Assembly (NCBI GenBank): GCA_937996725.1
Contig: CALKUR010000141.1
Coordinates: forward strand, 1 to 57,332
DNA: 57,332 nt
Origin: an uncultured Dechloromonas sp.
GTDB taxonomy: Bacteria; Pseudomonadota; Gammaproteobacteria; Burkholderiales; Rhodocyclaceae
Direction of reading: 5' to 3'
Within the stretch, counting starts at the first letter, position 1; each line of letters opens with the position of its first letter. The notes under the pieces were generated by a model that was not told the origin of the DNA, made no database searches, and saw nothing but the letters and a program-made list of their open reading frames with translations. Positions 8,178 through 16,779 of the stretch are shown here, piece after piece. A program made the translations under genes and the position numbers.

Positions 8178-10931
8178 TCATGCATCTGCCAGTGGAATGG
8201 TAAAGAGGAAAGTAGAACCGGATTCGATCTTCAAGCCCGTGGCAGTCACACCGCCCGTGGTGCTATTGACCCAAAGCTTGCCACCGAAATGCTCAACAAT
8301 TTCTCGACTGATTGGCAGCCCCAGACCAGTGCCCTGAGGCTTATCGGTCATCGTATTACCGCCCTGACGGAATCGTTCGAAGATCAGGCCCTGATACGCC
8401 TCCGGAATGCCCGGACCGTTATCGTGGACGGACACGGTCGCGACACCGTTAGCACGCGACAAGCTCACCGTAATGCGGCCGTTGTCTGCCGGCACAAACT
8501 TCACTGCGTTGGACAGCAGATTAATGATGACCTGCTTAATACGGTCACGGTCAACGTCTACCAGCACCGACAGACGATCATTCGGCATCGCCAGAACGCA
8601 TTCAGCCCCCCGTGTACGGAACAGCTGCTCCAGAGACGCGGCCGTTTCATCCAACAACTCACGCAGATCGAGCCGCTCGGTATGCCACTCCACACGCCCC
8701 GATTCGAGCTTGGCGAAGTCTAGAATCTGATTAATCAGGCGCGTCAGACGCTCGGCCTCGCCCACGATGATGCCCAGAAAGCGCGTCCGATCTTCAACGG
8801 TCATATCCGGATCGTCGTGCAACATTTCCGAGAAGGCACGGATCGATGTCAGCGGCGTGCGCAGCTCATGGGTCACGGTCGACATGAAGTCGTCTTTCAG
8901 GCGATCCACTTCCATCAATTTGTCGTTGGCGGCGCGCAACTCGCGGCTCGCCTCTTCCAGCTCGGCTGATTTACGCTCTAATTCCTTGGAATGCGCCCGT
9001 ACCTGAGAGGCTTCATCCAGAATATTCAGCACTTCATCAAAGCCGAGTTCCTCTTCCTGAACCACCGAGCTCACCATCACGTGGGCGCTGGCCGAGCCGA
9101 TCGTACCGGCCAGCTGCGTTTCTGCGAACATCACGAAATTGGCATCCGCTTTGAGTTCACCAACCTTGGCAATTCCCTGCTCTTTGGCATAGCGCTGTAA
9201 GCGGCTCTGCGCCTGCTTGGGGCCGAGGAAGCGCTTAAGCAACTCGATCAACGAATCTGCTGAAGCGGTACCACGCCAAATCTTGGGGGCCAACGATGCC
9301 GAACTATTAATATTGACGAACTGGCTAGCCGTCGCCAATTCATTGGCATTTTGACGTGTGAGCATGGAGACCACGACATAACCACCCACGTTAAACAGCA
9401 AGCTCCAGAATAACGAGTGGGCAATGGGATCTAACGTGGTCAAACCAAACAAGCCATGCGCAGCTAAACCATGAATCCCCCACGGGCCTTGGGTAATAAA
9501 GTCGCTGGCGATCCAGCCGGACTTGCCAAAGGAGGGCAACAACGCGGTATAGAGCCAAACGGCGAACCCCAGCAACAGGCCGACCAAAGCACCTAGGCGG
9601 TTACCCTCCTTCCAGTACATGCCGCCCAATAGCGATGGTGCGAACTGTGCAACCGCCAGGAACGAAATCAGACCAATCGAAACCAACGCATAGGCCTCGC
9701 CCGCAAAGCGAAAATAAAGATAGCCCAAGAAGAGCAGAAAGACGATGGTGCAGCGGCGAATCAGCATGATCACGCCGGTAAGGTCTTTACGGGTCGTAAA
9801 ATCAAAACGTCCATGCAACAGAATTGGCATGACCAAATCATTCGACACCATTGTGGCCAGCGCGATAGTTTCGACAATCACCATGCCCGTCGCCGCCGAT
9901 AGCCCGCCAAGGAACGCCAGCATGGCCATCACGTTCGTCCCCTCGGCCAGCGGCATGGTCAGCACCAGCGTATCGGCTTCGAAAGGCTGGCCATTGAACT
10001 GAATCAATCCGGAAAGCGCGATGGGCAGCACAAAGATATTGATCAGCAACAAGTAGAGCGGAAATAGCCAGACCGCCCGGCGCATATGCGTTTCGTCGAC
10101 GTTTTCGACGACCGTAATCTGGAACTGACGCGGCAACAACAGAATCGCTAACCCCGATAACAATGTGAGGGCAAACCAGTTACCAAAGTTGATGGACTCC
10201 GGCTGGAGCAAACGGGCAATCGCCGGTATCGCTTCGGCACGAGCAAACAGATCGCCGAAGCCATCATTGAGGTACCACACCACATAAGCACCCACCGCAA
10301 GGAAGGCCACCAGCTTAAAGACCGATTCAAACGCAATGGCCAGCACCATGCCTTCGTGACGCTCAGTCACATCGAGGTGGCGCGTCCCGAAGACAATGGT
10401 GAACGCTGCCAGGATGATGGCGATCACCGCTGTTGAATCCGGCATAAAGGCCAGCGACTCCAGCGCGTCCGGAATCAGCGCCTGGGCATCATCCGGAAAC
10501 AGAATCTTCAGGCTGTAGGAAATCGCTTTTAGTTGCAGCGCTATATAGGGAATGATGCCGACGACGGCAATCACTGTTACCAACCCTGCGAGCAGTTGAC
10601 TCTTGCCATAACGTGCAGCAATAAAGTCAGCAATCGATGTCAGGCGCAGCGTTTTACTCACGCGAATCATTTTGAGAATCACGGCCGCGAATAGGAACAT
10701 GATCGTCGGGCCGAGATAAATTGTCAGGAAGCTAAAGCCACCCGTGGTAGCGCGCCCCACACTGCCGTAGAACGTCCACGATGTACAGTAAACAGCAATC
10801 GCCAAAGCATAGACGGTCGAGGTAATGACCGATCGACCTGCGTCGGCACGGCGATCACCAAATCGGGCAACGGCAAAGAGCAGCCCCAGATAGACGAACG
10901 TCAGTAGCACGACGACCCACGTGGCGATCAT
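8178..10931 (-). CDS. sodium:solute symporter-histidine kinase fusion (CbrA/CrbS type)
   Basis: A 917-residue membrane sensor kinase. Residues 1 to about 525 form an SSS-type transporter module with about 12-13 membrane helices. A linker (about 540-630) and coiled coil (640-678) lead to the H-box FMSTVTHELRTPL with H688. The ATPase domain has N-box INLLSNAVKF, DNGPGIP, FERFRQ and GTGLGLPI, so it should be an active kinase. I see no clear PAS domain. Family members of this type are CbrA (histidine, carbon balance) and CrbS (acetate switch, controls acs). Proximity to acs favours an acetate-related role. The start overlaps the stop of the preceding small gene (ATGA). The partner is probably the receiver just downstream; no NtrC- or LuxR-type regulator is in the window. 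Confidence 0.93.
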   Translation of the reverse strand: MIATWVVVLLTFVYLGLLFAVARFGDRRADAGRSVITSTVYALAIAVYCTSWTFYGSVGRATTGGFSFLTIYLGPTIMFLFAAVILKMIRVSKTLRLTSIADFIAARYGKSQLLAGLVTVIAVVGIIPYIALQLKAISYSLKILFPDDAQALIPDALESLAFMPDSTAVIAIILAAFTIVFGTRHLDVTERHEGMVLAIAFESVFKLVAFLAVGAYVVWYLNDGFGDLFARAEAIPAIARLLQPESINFGNWFALTLLSGLAILLLPRQFQITVVENVDETHMRRAVWLFPLYLLLINIFVLPIALSGLIQFNGQPFEADTLVLTMPLAEGTNVMAMLAFLGGLSAATGMVIVETIALATMVSNDLVMPILLHGRFDFTTRKDLTGVIMLIRRCTIVFLLFLGYLYFRFAGEAYALVSIGLISFLAVAQFAPSLLGGMYWKEGNRLGALVGLLLGFAVWLYTALLPSFGKSGWIASDFITQGPWGIHGLAAHGLFGLTTLDPIAHSLFWSLLFNVGGYVVVSMLTRQNANELATASQFVNINSSASLAPKIWRGTASADSLIELLKRFLGPKQAQSRLQRYAKEQGIAKVGELKADANFVMFAETQLAGTIGSASAHVMVSSVVQEEELGFDEVLNILDEASQVRAHSKELERKSAELEEASRELRAANDKLMEVDRLKDDFMSTVTHELRTPLTSIRAFSEMLHDDPDMTVEDRTRFLGIIVGEAERLTRLINQILDFAKLESGRVEWHTERLDLRELLDETAASLEQLFRTRGAECVLAMPNDRLSVLVDVDRDRIKQVIINLLSNAVKFVPADNGRITVSLSRANGVATVSVHDNGPGIPEAYQGLIFERFRQGGNTMTDKPQGTGLGLPISREIVEHFGGKLWVNSTTGGVTATGLKIESGSTFLFTIPLADA

Positions 10932-11161
10932 GGCGCGTCCCGATCATCATTCGATTTAAACAGCCAGCGAGCAGTGGGCTCAGTCACACGACGCGCGATC
11001 AGAATCATCGCCAGCCACAACACGAACAGCAAAACATACAACACCGGCCAATCGCCGAGTGTGCCGCGATACAACGACAGCAACGGGTAGTTGAATAGCA
11101 GCAGCGACACAAAGCCGATCACACCGAGCTTAAGCAAGGTTTTCTGCATGGCTTTGGGCAT
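10928..11161 (-). CDS. small membrane protein upstream of sensor kinase
   Basis: A 77-residue protein with two hydrophobic stretches (about 10-28 and 38-58) and a charged C-terminus, predicted to sit in the inner membrane. ATG 11161 is preceded by TAAGGAGT. Its stop overlaps the kinase start by four bases, so the two are probably translationally coupled. In Pseudomonas a small gene (cbrX) precedes cbrA in a similar coupled way, and small DUF485/DUF4212 proteins accompany acetate symporters. I cannot say which family this one belongs to. It lies just after the acs terminator. Confidence 0.8.
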   Translation of the reverse strand: MPKAMQKTLLKLGVIGFVSLLLFNYPLLSLYRGTLGDWPVLYVLLFVLWLAMILIARRVTEPTARWLFKSNDDRDAP

Positions 11162-11189
11162 TTCAACTCCTTACAAACTTAAACTGCTT

Positions 11190-11230
11190 AAAGAGAAAAA
11201 CCGGCGCAGACTCCCGCGCCGGTTTCTCTG
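11190..11230 (-). terminator. rho-independent terminator after acs
   Basis: A perfect 10-base stem (AAACCGGCGC at 11198-11207 with GCGCCGGTTT at 11216-11225) has an 8-base loop. On the minus strand it is followed by TTTTTCTCTTT. It separates acs from the kinase gene set. Only about 28 bases remain before the next ATG, so downstream genes may need read-through or a promoter hidden in this stretch. Confidence 0.85.
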
Positions 11231-11353
11231 TCATACCTTGGTCGATTTCTAATGATCGACTCGAGTGTCCGGCATACACCGGCGTCGCGAACCACCCTCC
11301 TCCTGAATGATCGCGACCGGAGCACCGCGTTGCTGCGGCGCTCCGGGTTCCTC
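11231..11353 (-). other. structured 3' untranslated stretch of acs
   Basis: Three further inverted repeats lie between the acs stop and its terminator. There is a 10-base stem right after the stop (11344-11335 with 11328-11319, one G-T pair), GTCGCGA with TCGCGAC (11284-11290, 11311-11317), and GTCGAT with ATCGAC (11241-11246, 11255-11260). No convincing small gene is seen. It may stabilise the acs message or be processed into a small RNA. Confidence 0.4.
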
Positions 11354-13303
11354 TTAGCCCTTGAGCTGTTCGAGGATATGCGGATTTTCCAGCGTCGAGG
11401 TATCTTGCGTGAGTTCCTCACCCTTGGCCAGGGAGCGGAGCAGACGACGCATGATCTTGCCCGAGCGTGTCTTCGGCAGGTTGTCACCGAAACGGATGTC
11501 CTTCGGCTTGGCGATCGGACCGATCTCCTTGCCCACGAAGTCCGACAGTTCCTTGATGACCTTCTTGGCTTCTTCGCCGGTCGGGCGAGCGCCCTTCAGC
11601 ACGACGAAGGCCACGATGGCTTCACCGGTCAGGTCATCCGGACGACCCACCACAGCAGCCTCAGCCACCAGCGGGTTAGCGACCAGCGCCGATTCGATTT
11701 CCATCGTACCCATGCGGTGACCTGATACGTTCAGCACGTCATCGATACGGCCGGTAATGGTGAAGTAACCATTTTCAGCATCGCGAATGGCGCCGTCACC
11801 AGCCAGGTACAGCTTGCCACCCAGATCTTCCGGGAAGTACGACTTCTTGAAGCGATCCGGATCACCCCAGACCATACGAATCATCGACGGCCACGGTTTC
11901 TTCACGACCAGGATACCGCCCTGACCCCAAGGTACTTCGTTACCGGTTTCGTCGACCACAGCGGCCTGGATACCCGGGAACGGCAGCGTGCACGAGCCCG
12001 GTACCAGTGGCGTTGCGCCCGGCATCGGGGTGATCATGTGACCACCGGTTTCGGTTTGCCAGAAGGTATCGACGATCGGGCAGCGGCCGCCGCCGACGTT
12101 GTCGTAGTACCACTCCCATGCGGTCGGGTTGATCGGCTCGCCGACCGAACCCAGCAGACGCAGGCTCGACAGATCGTACTTCTTCGGGTGCACGTTCGGA
12201 TCGGTATCCGATGCCTTGACCAGCGAACGGATCGCCGTCGGGGCCGTGTAGAAAATGCTGACTTTGTGCTTCTGGATCATGTCCCAGAAACGACCGGCAT
12301 TCGGGAATGTCGGGATACCTTCAAAAACCACTTCGGTACCACCGCAAGCCAACGGGCCGTATGTGATGTAGGTGTGACCGGTGACCCAACCGATATCGGC
12401 CGTACACCAGAAAATGTCTTCCTTCTTCAGATCGAAGGTGTAGAGCATGGTCAGCATGGCGTGCAGCAGATAGCCGCCGGTCGAGTGCTGAACACCCTTG
12501 GGCTTACCGGTCGAACCCGAAGTGTAGAGCAGGAACAGCGGATGTTCTGCTTCAACCCACACCGGCTCGCATTGATCCGACTGCTTGTCGACGACGTCGC
12601 TAGCCCACACATCGCGGCCGGCCGTCATGGCAACATCAGCACCGGTGCGCTTGAATACCAGAACCTTCTTGCAGGCATCACAGCCGCCCATGCCGAAAGC
12701 CTCATCCGCAATCGCCTTCAGCGGCAGCGACTTACCACCACGGAACTGGCCGTCGCTGGTGATCAGCACCTTGGCACCGGCATCTTCGATACGGTCACGC
12801 AGCGATTGTGCCGAGAAGCCGCCAAACACGATCGAGTGGGTTGCACCGATACGGGCACAGGCCTGCATCGAAGCGATACCATCAATGGTCATCGGCATGT
12901 AAATAATGACGCGGTCGCCCTTCTGTACGCCCAGTTCCTTCAGGGCGTTGGCGATTTTGCAAACGCGGGCCAGCAGCTCTTTGTAAGTGACCTTAGTCAC
13001 TTGACCATCGTCCGCTTCAAAAATAAGCGCAACTTTGTCGCCCAGGCCGCGCTCGATGTTGCGATCCAGACAGTTGTAGGAAGCATTCAGCTTGCCATCA
13101 ACAAACCAGCCGTAGGTCGGTGCCTTCGACTCGTCGAGAATTTTGGTGAACGGGGTTTGCCAGCTCAGGAGTTCCTTGGCGCGCTTGCCCCAGAAACCTT
13201 CGTAATCTTTTTCCGCTTCGGCACACAGCGCCTTGTAGCCTTCCATGCCCGACACTGCCGCATTCTTGACGAAATCCGGGGATGGTTGATAGACCTTCGA
13301 CAT
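11354..13303 (-). CDS. acs: acetyl-CoA synthetase
   Basis: Converts acetate, ATP and CoA to acetyl-CoA through acetyl-AMP in the cytoplasm. It is 649 residues, close to E. coli Acs (652). The AMP-binding motif YTSGSTGKPKG, the TFWQTETGGH region and the C-terminal PKTRSGKIMRR are present; the lysine of the last motif is the site normally acetylated to switch the enzyme off. I choose ATG 13303 (MSKVYQ) because GAGGAG lies seven bases upstream; an upstream in-frame ATG at 13381 would add 26 unlike residues. It is divergent from fumarase and upstream of the symporter-kinase, symporter and associated genes, so it is probably controlled by that sensor. A second acyl-CoA synthetase (prpE) is at 18704. 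Confidence 0.97.
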   Translation of the reverse strand: MSKVYQPSPDFVKNAAVSGMEGYKALCAEAEKDYEGFWGKRAKELLSWQTPFTKILDESKAPTYGWFVDGKLNASYNCLDRNIERGLGDKVALIFEADDGQVTKVTYKELLARVCKIANALKELGVQKGDRVIIYMPMTIDGIASMQACARIGATHSIVFGGFSAQSLRDRIEDAGAKVLITSDGQFRGGKSLPLKAIADEAFGMGGCDACKKVLVFKRTGADVAMTAGRDVWASDVVDKQSDQCEPVWVEAEHPLFLLYTSGSTGKPKGVQHSTGGYLLHAMLTMLYTFDLKKEDIFWCTADIGWVTGHTYITYGPLACGGTEVVFEGIPTFPNAGRFWDMIQKHKVSIFYTAPTAIRSLVKASDTDPNVHPKKYDLSSLRLLGSVGEPINPTAWEWYYDNVGGGRCPIVDTFWQTETGGHMITPMPGATPLVPGSCTLPFPGIQAAVVDETGNEVPWGQGGILVVKKPWPSMIRMVWGDPDRFKKSYFPEDLGGKLYLAGDGAIRDAENGYFTITGRIDDVLNVSGHRMGTMEIESALVANPLVAEAAVVGRPDDLTGEAIVAFVVLKGARPTGEEAKKVIKELSDFVGKEIGPIAKPKDIRFGDNLPKTRSGKIMRRLLRSLAKGEELTQDTSTLENPHILEQLKG

Positions 13304-13310
13304 GTTGCAT

Positions 13311-13316
13311 CTCCTC
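13311..13316 (-). promoter_or_regulatory. Shine-Dalgarno site that decides the acs start
   Basis: GAGGAG on the minus strand, seven bases before ATG 13303, fixing the start of Acs at MSKVYQ. Confidence 0.75.
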
Positions 13317-13380
13317 GCTATTGTTAGATACTGCCTGGTTACTCCGAGATGCTTGCGCATTTCGGGCCGGCATCTAGGCA

Positions 13381-13422
13381 CCGATCGCTGATCTCAGAGA
13401 TCGGGCCGTACGCTGGGTACGG
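13381..13422. promoter_or_regulatory. inverted repeats in the acs-fumarase divergent region
   Basis: The 304-base gap 13304-13607 must hold promoters for acs (minus) and fumarase (plus). Inside it are CCGATC...GATCGG (13381-13404), which encloses the perfect GATCTC-A-GAGATC (13390-13402), and next to it CCGTAC-GCTGG-GTACGG (13406-13422). These are operator-like, or could form hairpins in a leader. A TACAAT hexamer lies near 13549-13554 as a possible fumarase -10, without a good -35. I see nothing else in the gap. Confidence 0.4.
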
Positions 13423-13607
13423 GATCATTTAATGACCTGAGCCTTACGCTTTGCTTACATGCCAAAGCCTTTATGCACGCGGCTTTCATGTGGCAACGCA
13501 ACAATTCCCCACGCTCATAGACCCACCGCAACCGCCGACTTTTTATTACAATCGCACATGCGCCCAGAGCGCCCTACTCAATCATTCTTCGCCGTCCGGG
13601 AAAAAAC

Positions 13608-15137
13608 ATGAGCACGATCAAGCAAGAAGACTTTATCCAGTCCATCGCCGATGCCTTCCAGTTCATCAGCTACTACCACCCGCTGGACTACATTAAAGCC
13701 TTGGGCGAAGCCTACAAGCGCGAAGAGAGCCCGGCGGCCAAAGACGCCATTGCCCAGATCCTGACCAACTCGCGCATGGCCGCCGAAGGCCATCGCCCCA
13801 TCTGCCAAGATACCGGCATTGCCGTGGTTTTCCTCAAGGTCGGCCAGAACCTTAAGTGGGACGCCACCCTGAGCGTGCAGGAAATGGTCAACGAAGGCGT
13901 ACGCCGTGCCTACCTGAACCCGGATAACAAACTGCGCGCCTCGGTCCTGCTCGACCCGGCTGGTGCCCGTAAGAACTCCAAAGACAACACCCCGGCCGTC
14001 GTGCACTACGAAATCGTCGAAGGCGACGAGCTGGAAGTCATCTGCGCCGCCAAGGGCGGCGGCTCGGAGAACAAAACCAAGTTTTACGCGCTCAACCCGT
14101 CGGACTCGATCGTGGATTGGGTACTGAAGACCCTGCCAACCATGGGCGCTGGCTGGTGCCCACCGGGCATCTTGGGCATCGGCATCGGTGGCACCCCGGA
14201 AAAAGCCATGCTGCTGGCCAAAGAATCGCTGATGGCCCCATGCGACATCCACGAACTGCAAGCCAAGGCCGCCGAAGGCCACACGCTGACCCGCGTAGAA
14301 GAACTGCGCCTGGAATTGTATGAAAAGGTGAACGCACTCGGCATTGGCGCGCAAGGCCTGGGCGGCCTGACCACCGTGCTCGACGTCAAGATTCTGGATT
14401 ACCCGACGCACGCCGCATCGCTGCCGATCGCCATGATCCCCAACTGTGCCGCGACCCGTCACGTGCACTTCCACCTCGACGGCTCGGGCCCGGCGCATCT
14501 GCCGACCCCGAAGCTGGAAGATTGGCCAGATGTGACCTGGGCACCGGATCTCAAAAAGGCCAAGCGTGTGAATCTCGACACGCTGACCAAAGCAGAAGTC
14601 GCCTCCTGGAAGCCGGGCGACATCCTGCTGCTCAACGGCAAAATGCTCACCGGTCGCGATGCCGCACACAAGCGCATTCAAGACATGCTAGCCCGCGGCG
14701 AAAAGCTGCCGGTCGACTTTACTAACCGCGTCATCTACTACGTGGGCCCAGTGGACCCGGTGCGTGACGAAGTCGTTGGCCCGGCCGGCCCGACCACCGC
14801 GACCCGCATGGATAAGTTCACCCGCATGATGCTGGAGCAAACCGGCCTCATCTCTATGGTCGGCAAGGCCGAGCGCGGCCCGACGGCCATTGACGCCATC
14901 CGCGACAACAAGGCCGCGTATCTCATGGCCGTAGGCGGCGCTGCTTACCTGGTCTCGAAAGCCATCAAAGAAGCCAAGGTCGTCGGTTTCAACGATCTGG
15001 GTATGGAGGCCATCTACGAGTTCACCGTCGAAGACATGCCAGTGACCGTAGCCGTGGATTCGTCGGGCACCTCGGTGCACGAAACCGGCCCGAAAGAATG
15101 GCAGGTCAAGATCGGCAAGATTCCGGTCAAGTCCTAA
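13608..15137 (+). CDS. fumA: class I fumarate hydratase (iron-sulfur)
   Basis: Interconverts fumarate and malate in the TCA cycle. The 509-residue protein has the single-chain layout of class I fumarases: an N-terminal Fe-S domain with ICQDTG, CDIHEL and NCAATRH supplying the likely three cluster cysteines, the GGGSENK segment, and a C-terminal domain with LLNGKMLTGRDAAH and GPTTATRMD. The oxygen-labile 4Fe-4S cluster is a family property. The ATG follows a purine-rich GGGAAAAAAC. It is divergent from acs, so both feed acetate carbon through the TCA cycle. murI starts 25 bases downstream and is probably co-transcribed. Confidence 0.96.
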   Translation: MSTIKQEDFIQSIADAFQFISYYHPLDYIKALGEAYKREESPAAKDAIAQILTNSRMAAEGHRPICQDTGIAVVFLKVGQNLKWDATLSVQEMVNEGVRRAYLNPDNKLRASVLLDPAGARKNSKDNTPAVVHYEIVEGDELEVICAAKGGGSENKTKFYALNPSDSIVDWVLKTLPTMGAGWCPPGILGIGIGGTPEKAMLLAKESLMAPCDIHELQAKAAEGHTLTRVEELRLELYEKVNALGIGAQGLGGLTTVLDVKILDYPTHAASLPIAMIPNCAATRHVHFHLDGSGPAHLPTPKLEDWPDVTWAPDLKKAKRVNLDTLTKAEVASWKPGDILLLNGKMLTGRDAAHKRIQDMLARGEKLPVDFTNRVIYYVGPVDPVRDEVVGPAGPTTATRMDKFTRMMLEQTGLISMVGKAERGPTAIDAIRDNKAAYLMAVGGAAYLVSKAIKEAKVVGFNDLGMEAIYEFTVEDMPVTVAVDSSGTSVHETGPKEWQVKIGKIPVKS

Positions 15138-15162
15138 GCGTCACCCGTAAGAACCCGCCCGG

Positions 15163-15984
15163 GTGTCGACAGACCAGCAACACGCACGTCCTATGATCGG
15201 GGTCTTTGACTCCGGTCTGGGTGGTCTGTCGGTACTCGGCGCGTTAGCTGAGACCTGCCCTGCTGCAGACCTCGTCTATGCTGCCGACACGGCCCACGTA
15301 CCCTACGGCAACAAAACCCCCGAACAGATTCGTGCCCGCGTGCTGGCCATGGGCCAGGCACTCCTCAACGAAGGCTGCACCGCGCTCGTCGTCGCCTGCA
15401 ACACCGCCACGGCCGAAGCGATTGAAGCGCTGCGCGCCGCTCACCCGACCATTCCCGTCGTCGGTATCGAACCCGGCATCAAACCCGCAGCACTCAATAC
15501 CCAAAGCGGGCACATCGCTGTGCTGGCGACAGCCGCCACCGCCAAGAGCCAACGCCTTGCCGACCTCATTGGCCGGCATGCCCCGCATAAAACCGTACAT
15601 ATGATTCCCTGCCACGGCTGGGCAACCGAAGTCGAAGCGCTCAACCTCAAAGCGCCTTCGATCATCGAAGACATCCATACGCAGCTTTTACCGCTGATTC
15701 ACCAGGGCGTCGATCAAGTCGTCCTTGGCTGCACCCACTACGACTTCTTGACCCCGACCCTCAGCCGCCTCATCGGTGCCAAGGCACAGCTCATCGGCGT
15801 GGCTGGTGCCGTCGCACGGCAAGCTTGCAAGGTCGCCAATGTTGAGTCGCTCACAGGCACTGGCAGCATTCGGTTGATGTCAACCATGAACCCCGTACGC
15901 CTGACAGAAGCCGCCAGAGTGCTGGGGCTTGACTACGTGGTTGATCGCCTCAGCGGACCGCCTCAACCACTAACGGCGGACTAA
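15163..15984 (+). CDS. murI: glutamate racemase
   Basis: Makes D-glutamate for peptidoglycan. The 273-residue protein carries IGVFDSGLGGLSV, ADTAHVPYG, the first catalytic cysteine in VVACNTATA and the second in VLGCTHYDFL. The start is taken as GTG 15163; ATG 15193 (MIGVFDSGL) is also possible, and neither has a clear Shine-Dalgarno. It follows fumarase closely and ends 2 bases before the convergent ABC transporter gene, with no terminator between them. Confidence 0.94.
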   Translation: MSTDQQHARPMIGVFDSGLGGLSVLGALAETCPAADLVYAADTAHVPYGNKTPEQIRARVLAMGQALLNEGCTALVVACNTATAEAIEALRAAHPTIPVVGIEPGIKPAALNTQSGHIAVLATAATAKSQRLADLIGRHAPHKTVHMIPCHGWATEVEALNLKAPSIIEDIHTQLLPLIHQGVDQVVLGCTHYDFLTPTLSRLIGAKAQLIGVAGAVARQACKVANVESLTGTGSIRLMSTMNPVRLTEAARVLGLDYVVDRLSGPPQPLTAD

Positions 15985-15986
15985 AA

Positions 15987-16778
15987 TTAATCTACCGCTG
16001 GCGTTTTAAATTCATCCGCCGCATGGCGTTGCTGTTCTTCCATGACCAGCTGGCCAAGCTCTCGCTTGAGTTCGTTAAAGCTCGCTGAGGCTGGGTCACG
16101 TGGGCGCGGTAAGTCAACGATGATGTCGCGCTTCACGGTGCCAGGTCGATAGGTCATGACCACAATGCGGTCTGCTAGGTAGATCGATTCTTCAATCGAA
16201 TGCGTGACAAACAGGATCGTTTTGCCCAGCGTTTGCCAGATTTTGAGAATCTCATCCTGCAGGTTGCGGCGGGTAAGCGCGTCCAGCGCGCCGAAGGGCT
16301 CATCCATCAGCATGATGGGCGAATCTAGCGCCAGAATCCGGGCAATGGCCACACGCTGACGCATGCCGCCGGAAAGGTCTTTCGGGAACCGGTTCCTGAA
16401 ATCGGTGAGGTGCAGCATCGACAAGAGCTTTGAGACACGCTCTTTGATGAGGTCTGGCGCAGCCTTCTGAATCTCGAGGCCGAAGGCAACATTCTGTTCG
16501 ACCGTCATCCAGGGGAACAGCGCATATTCCTGAAACACCATGCCGCGATCTGGTCCCGGCCCACTGACGGGTGAGCCGTTCACGGTAATGCTGCCAGCCG
16601 TCGGCAATGAGAAACCTGCCACGGCATTCAGCAGGGTCGATTTGCCGCAACCGGATGGACCGAGCAGACACACAAATTGCCCAGCGGGAATTTCGAGGTT
16701 GATGTCTTTGAGTGCAACGACATCTTTCTCGCCTGTTTGAAACACCTTCTGAACATCGTTGACTAAAATCTGTGCCAT
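15987..16778 (-). CDS. ABC transporter ATP-binding protein, nitrate/sulfonate/taurine type
   Basis: A 263-residue cytoplasmic ATPase of the importer encoded with the next two genes. It shows Walker A GPSGCGKSTLL, Q-loop MVFQEYALFPW, signature LSGGMRQRVAIARIL, Walker B IMLMDEPFGALD and the switch histidine in FVTHSIEE. This is the SsuB/TauB/NrtD group. It is the last gene of the three-gene operon, one base after the permease. Confidence 0.93.
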   Translation of the reverse strand: MAQILVNDVQKVFQTGEKDVVALKDINLEIPAGQFVCLLGPSGCGKSTLLNAVAGFSLPTAGSITVNGSPVSGPGPDRGMVFQEYALFPWMTVEQNVAFGLEIQKAAPDLIKERVSKLLSMLHLTDFRNRFPKDLSGGMRQRVAIARILALDSPIMLMDEPFGALDALTRRNLQDEILKIWQTLGKTILFVTHSIEESIYLADRIVVMTYRPGTVKRDIIVDLPRPRDPASASFNELKRELGQLVMEEQQRHAADEFKTPAVD

Positions 16779-16779
16779 C

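Noticed and set aside
12038..13327. Long open frame (429 codons) on the plus strand
   Set aside because: It lies wholly antisense to acs, which has full family homology. The opposite frame is open because of GC-biased third positions.
13578..14681. Open frame of 367 codons on the minus strand
   Set aside because: Antisense shadow of fumarase, with low-complexity composition and no recognisable motif.
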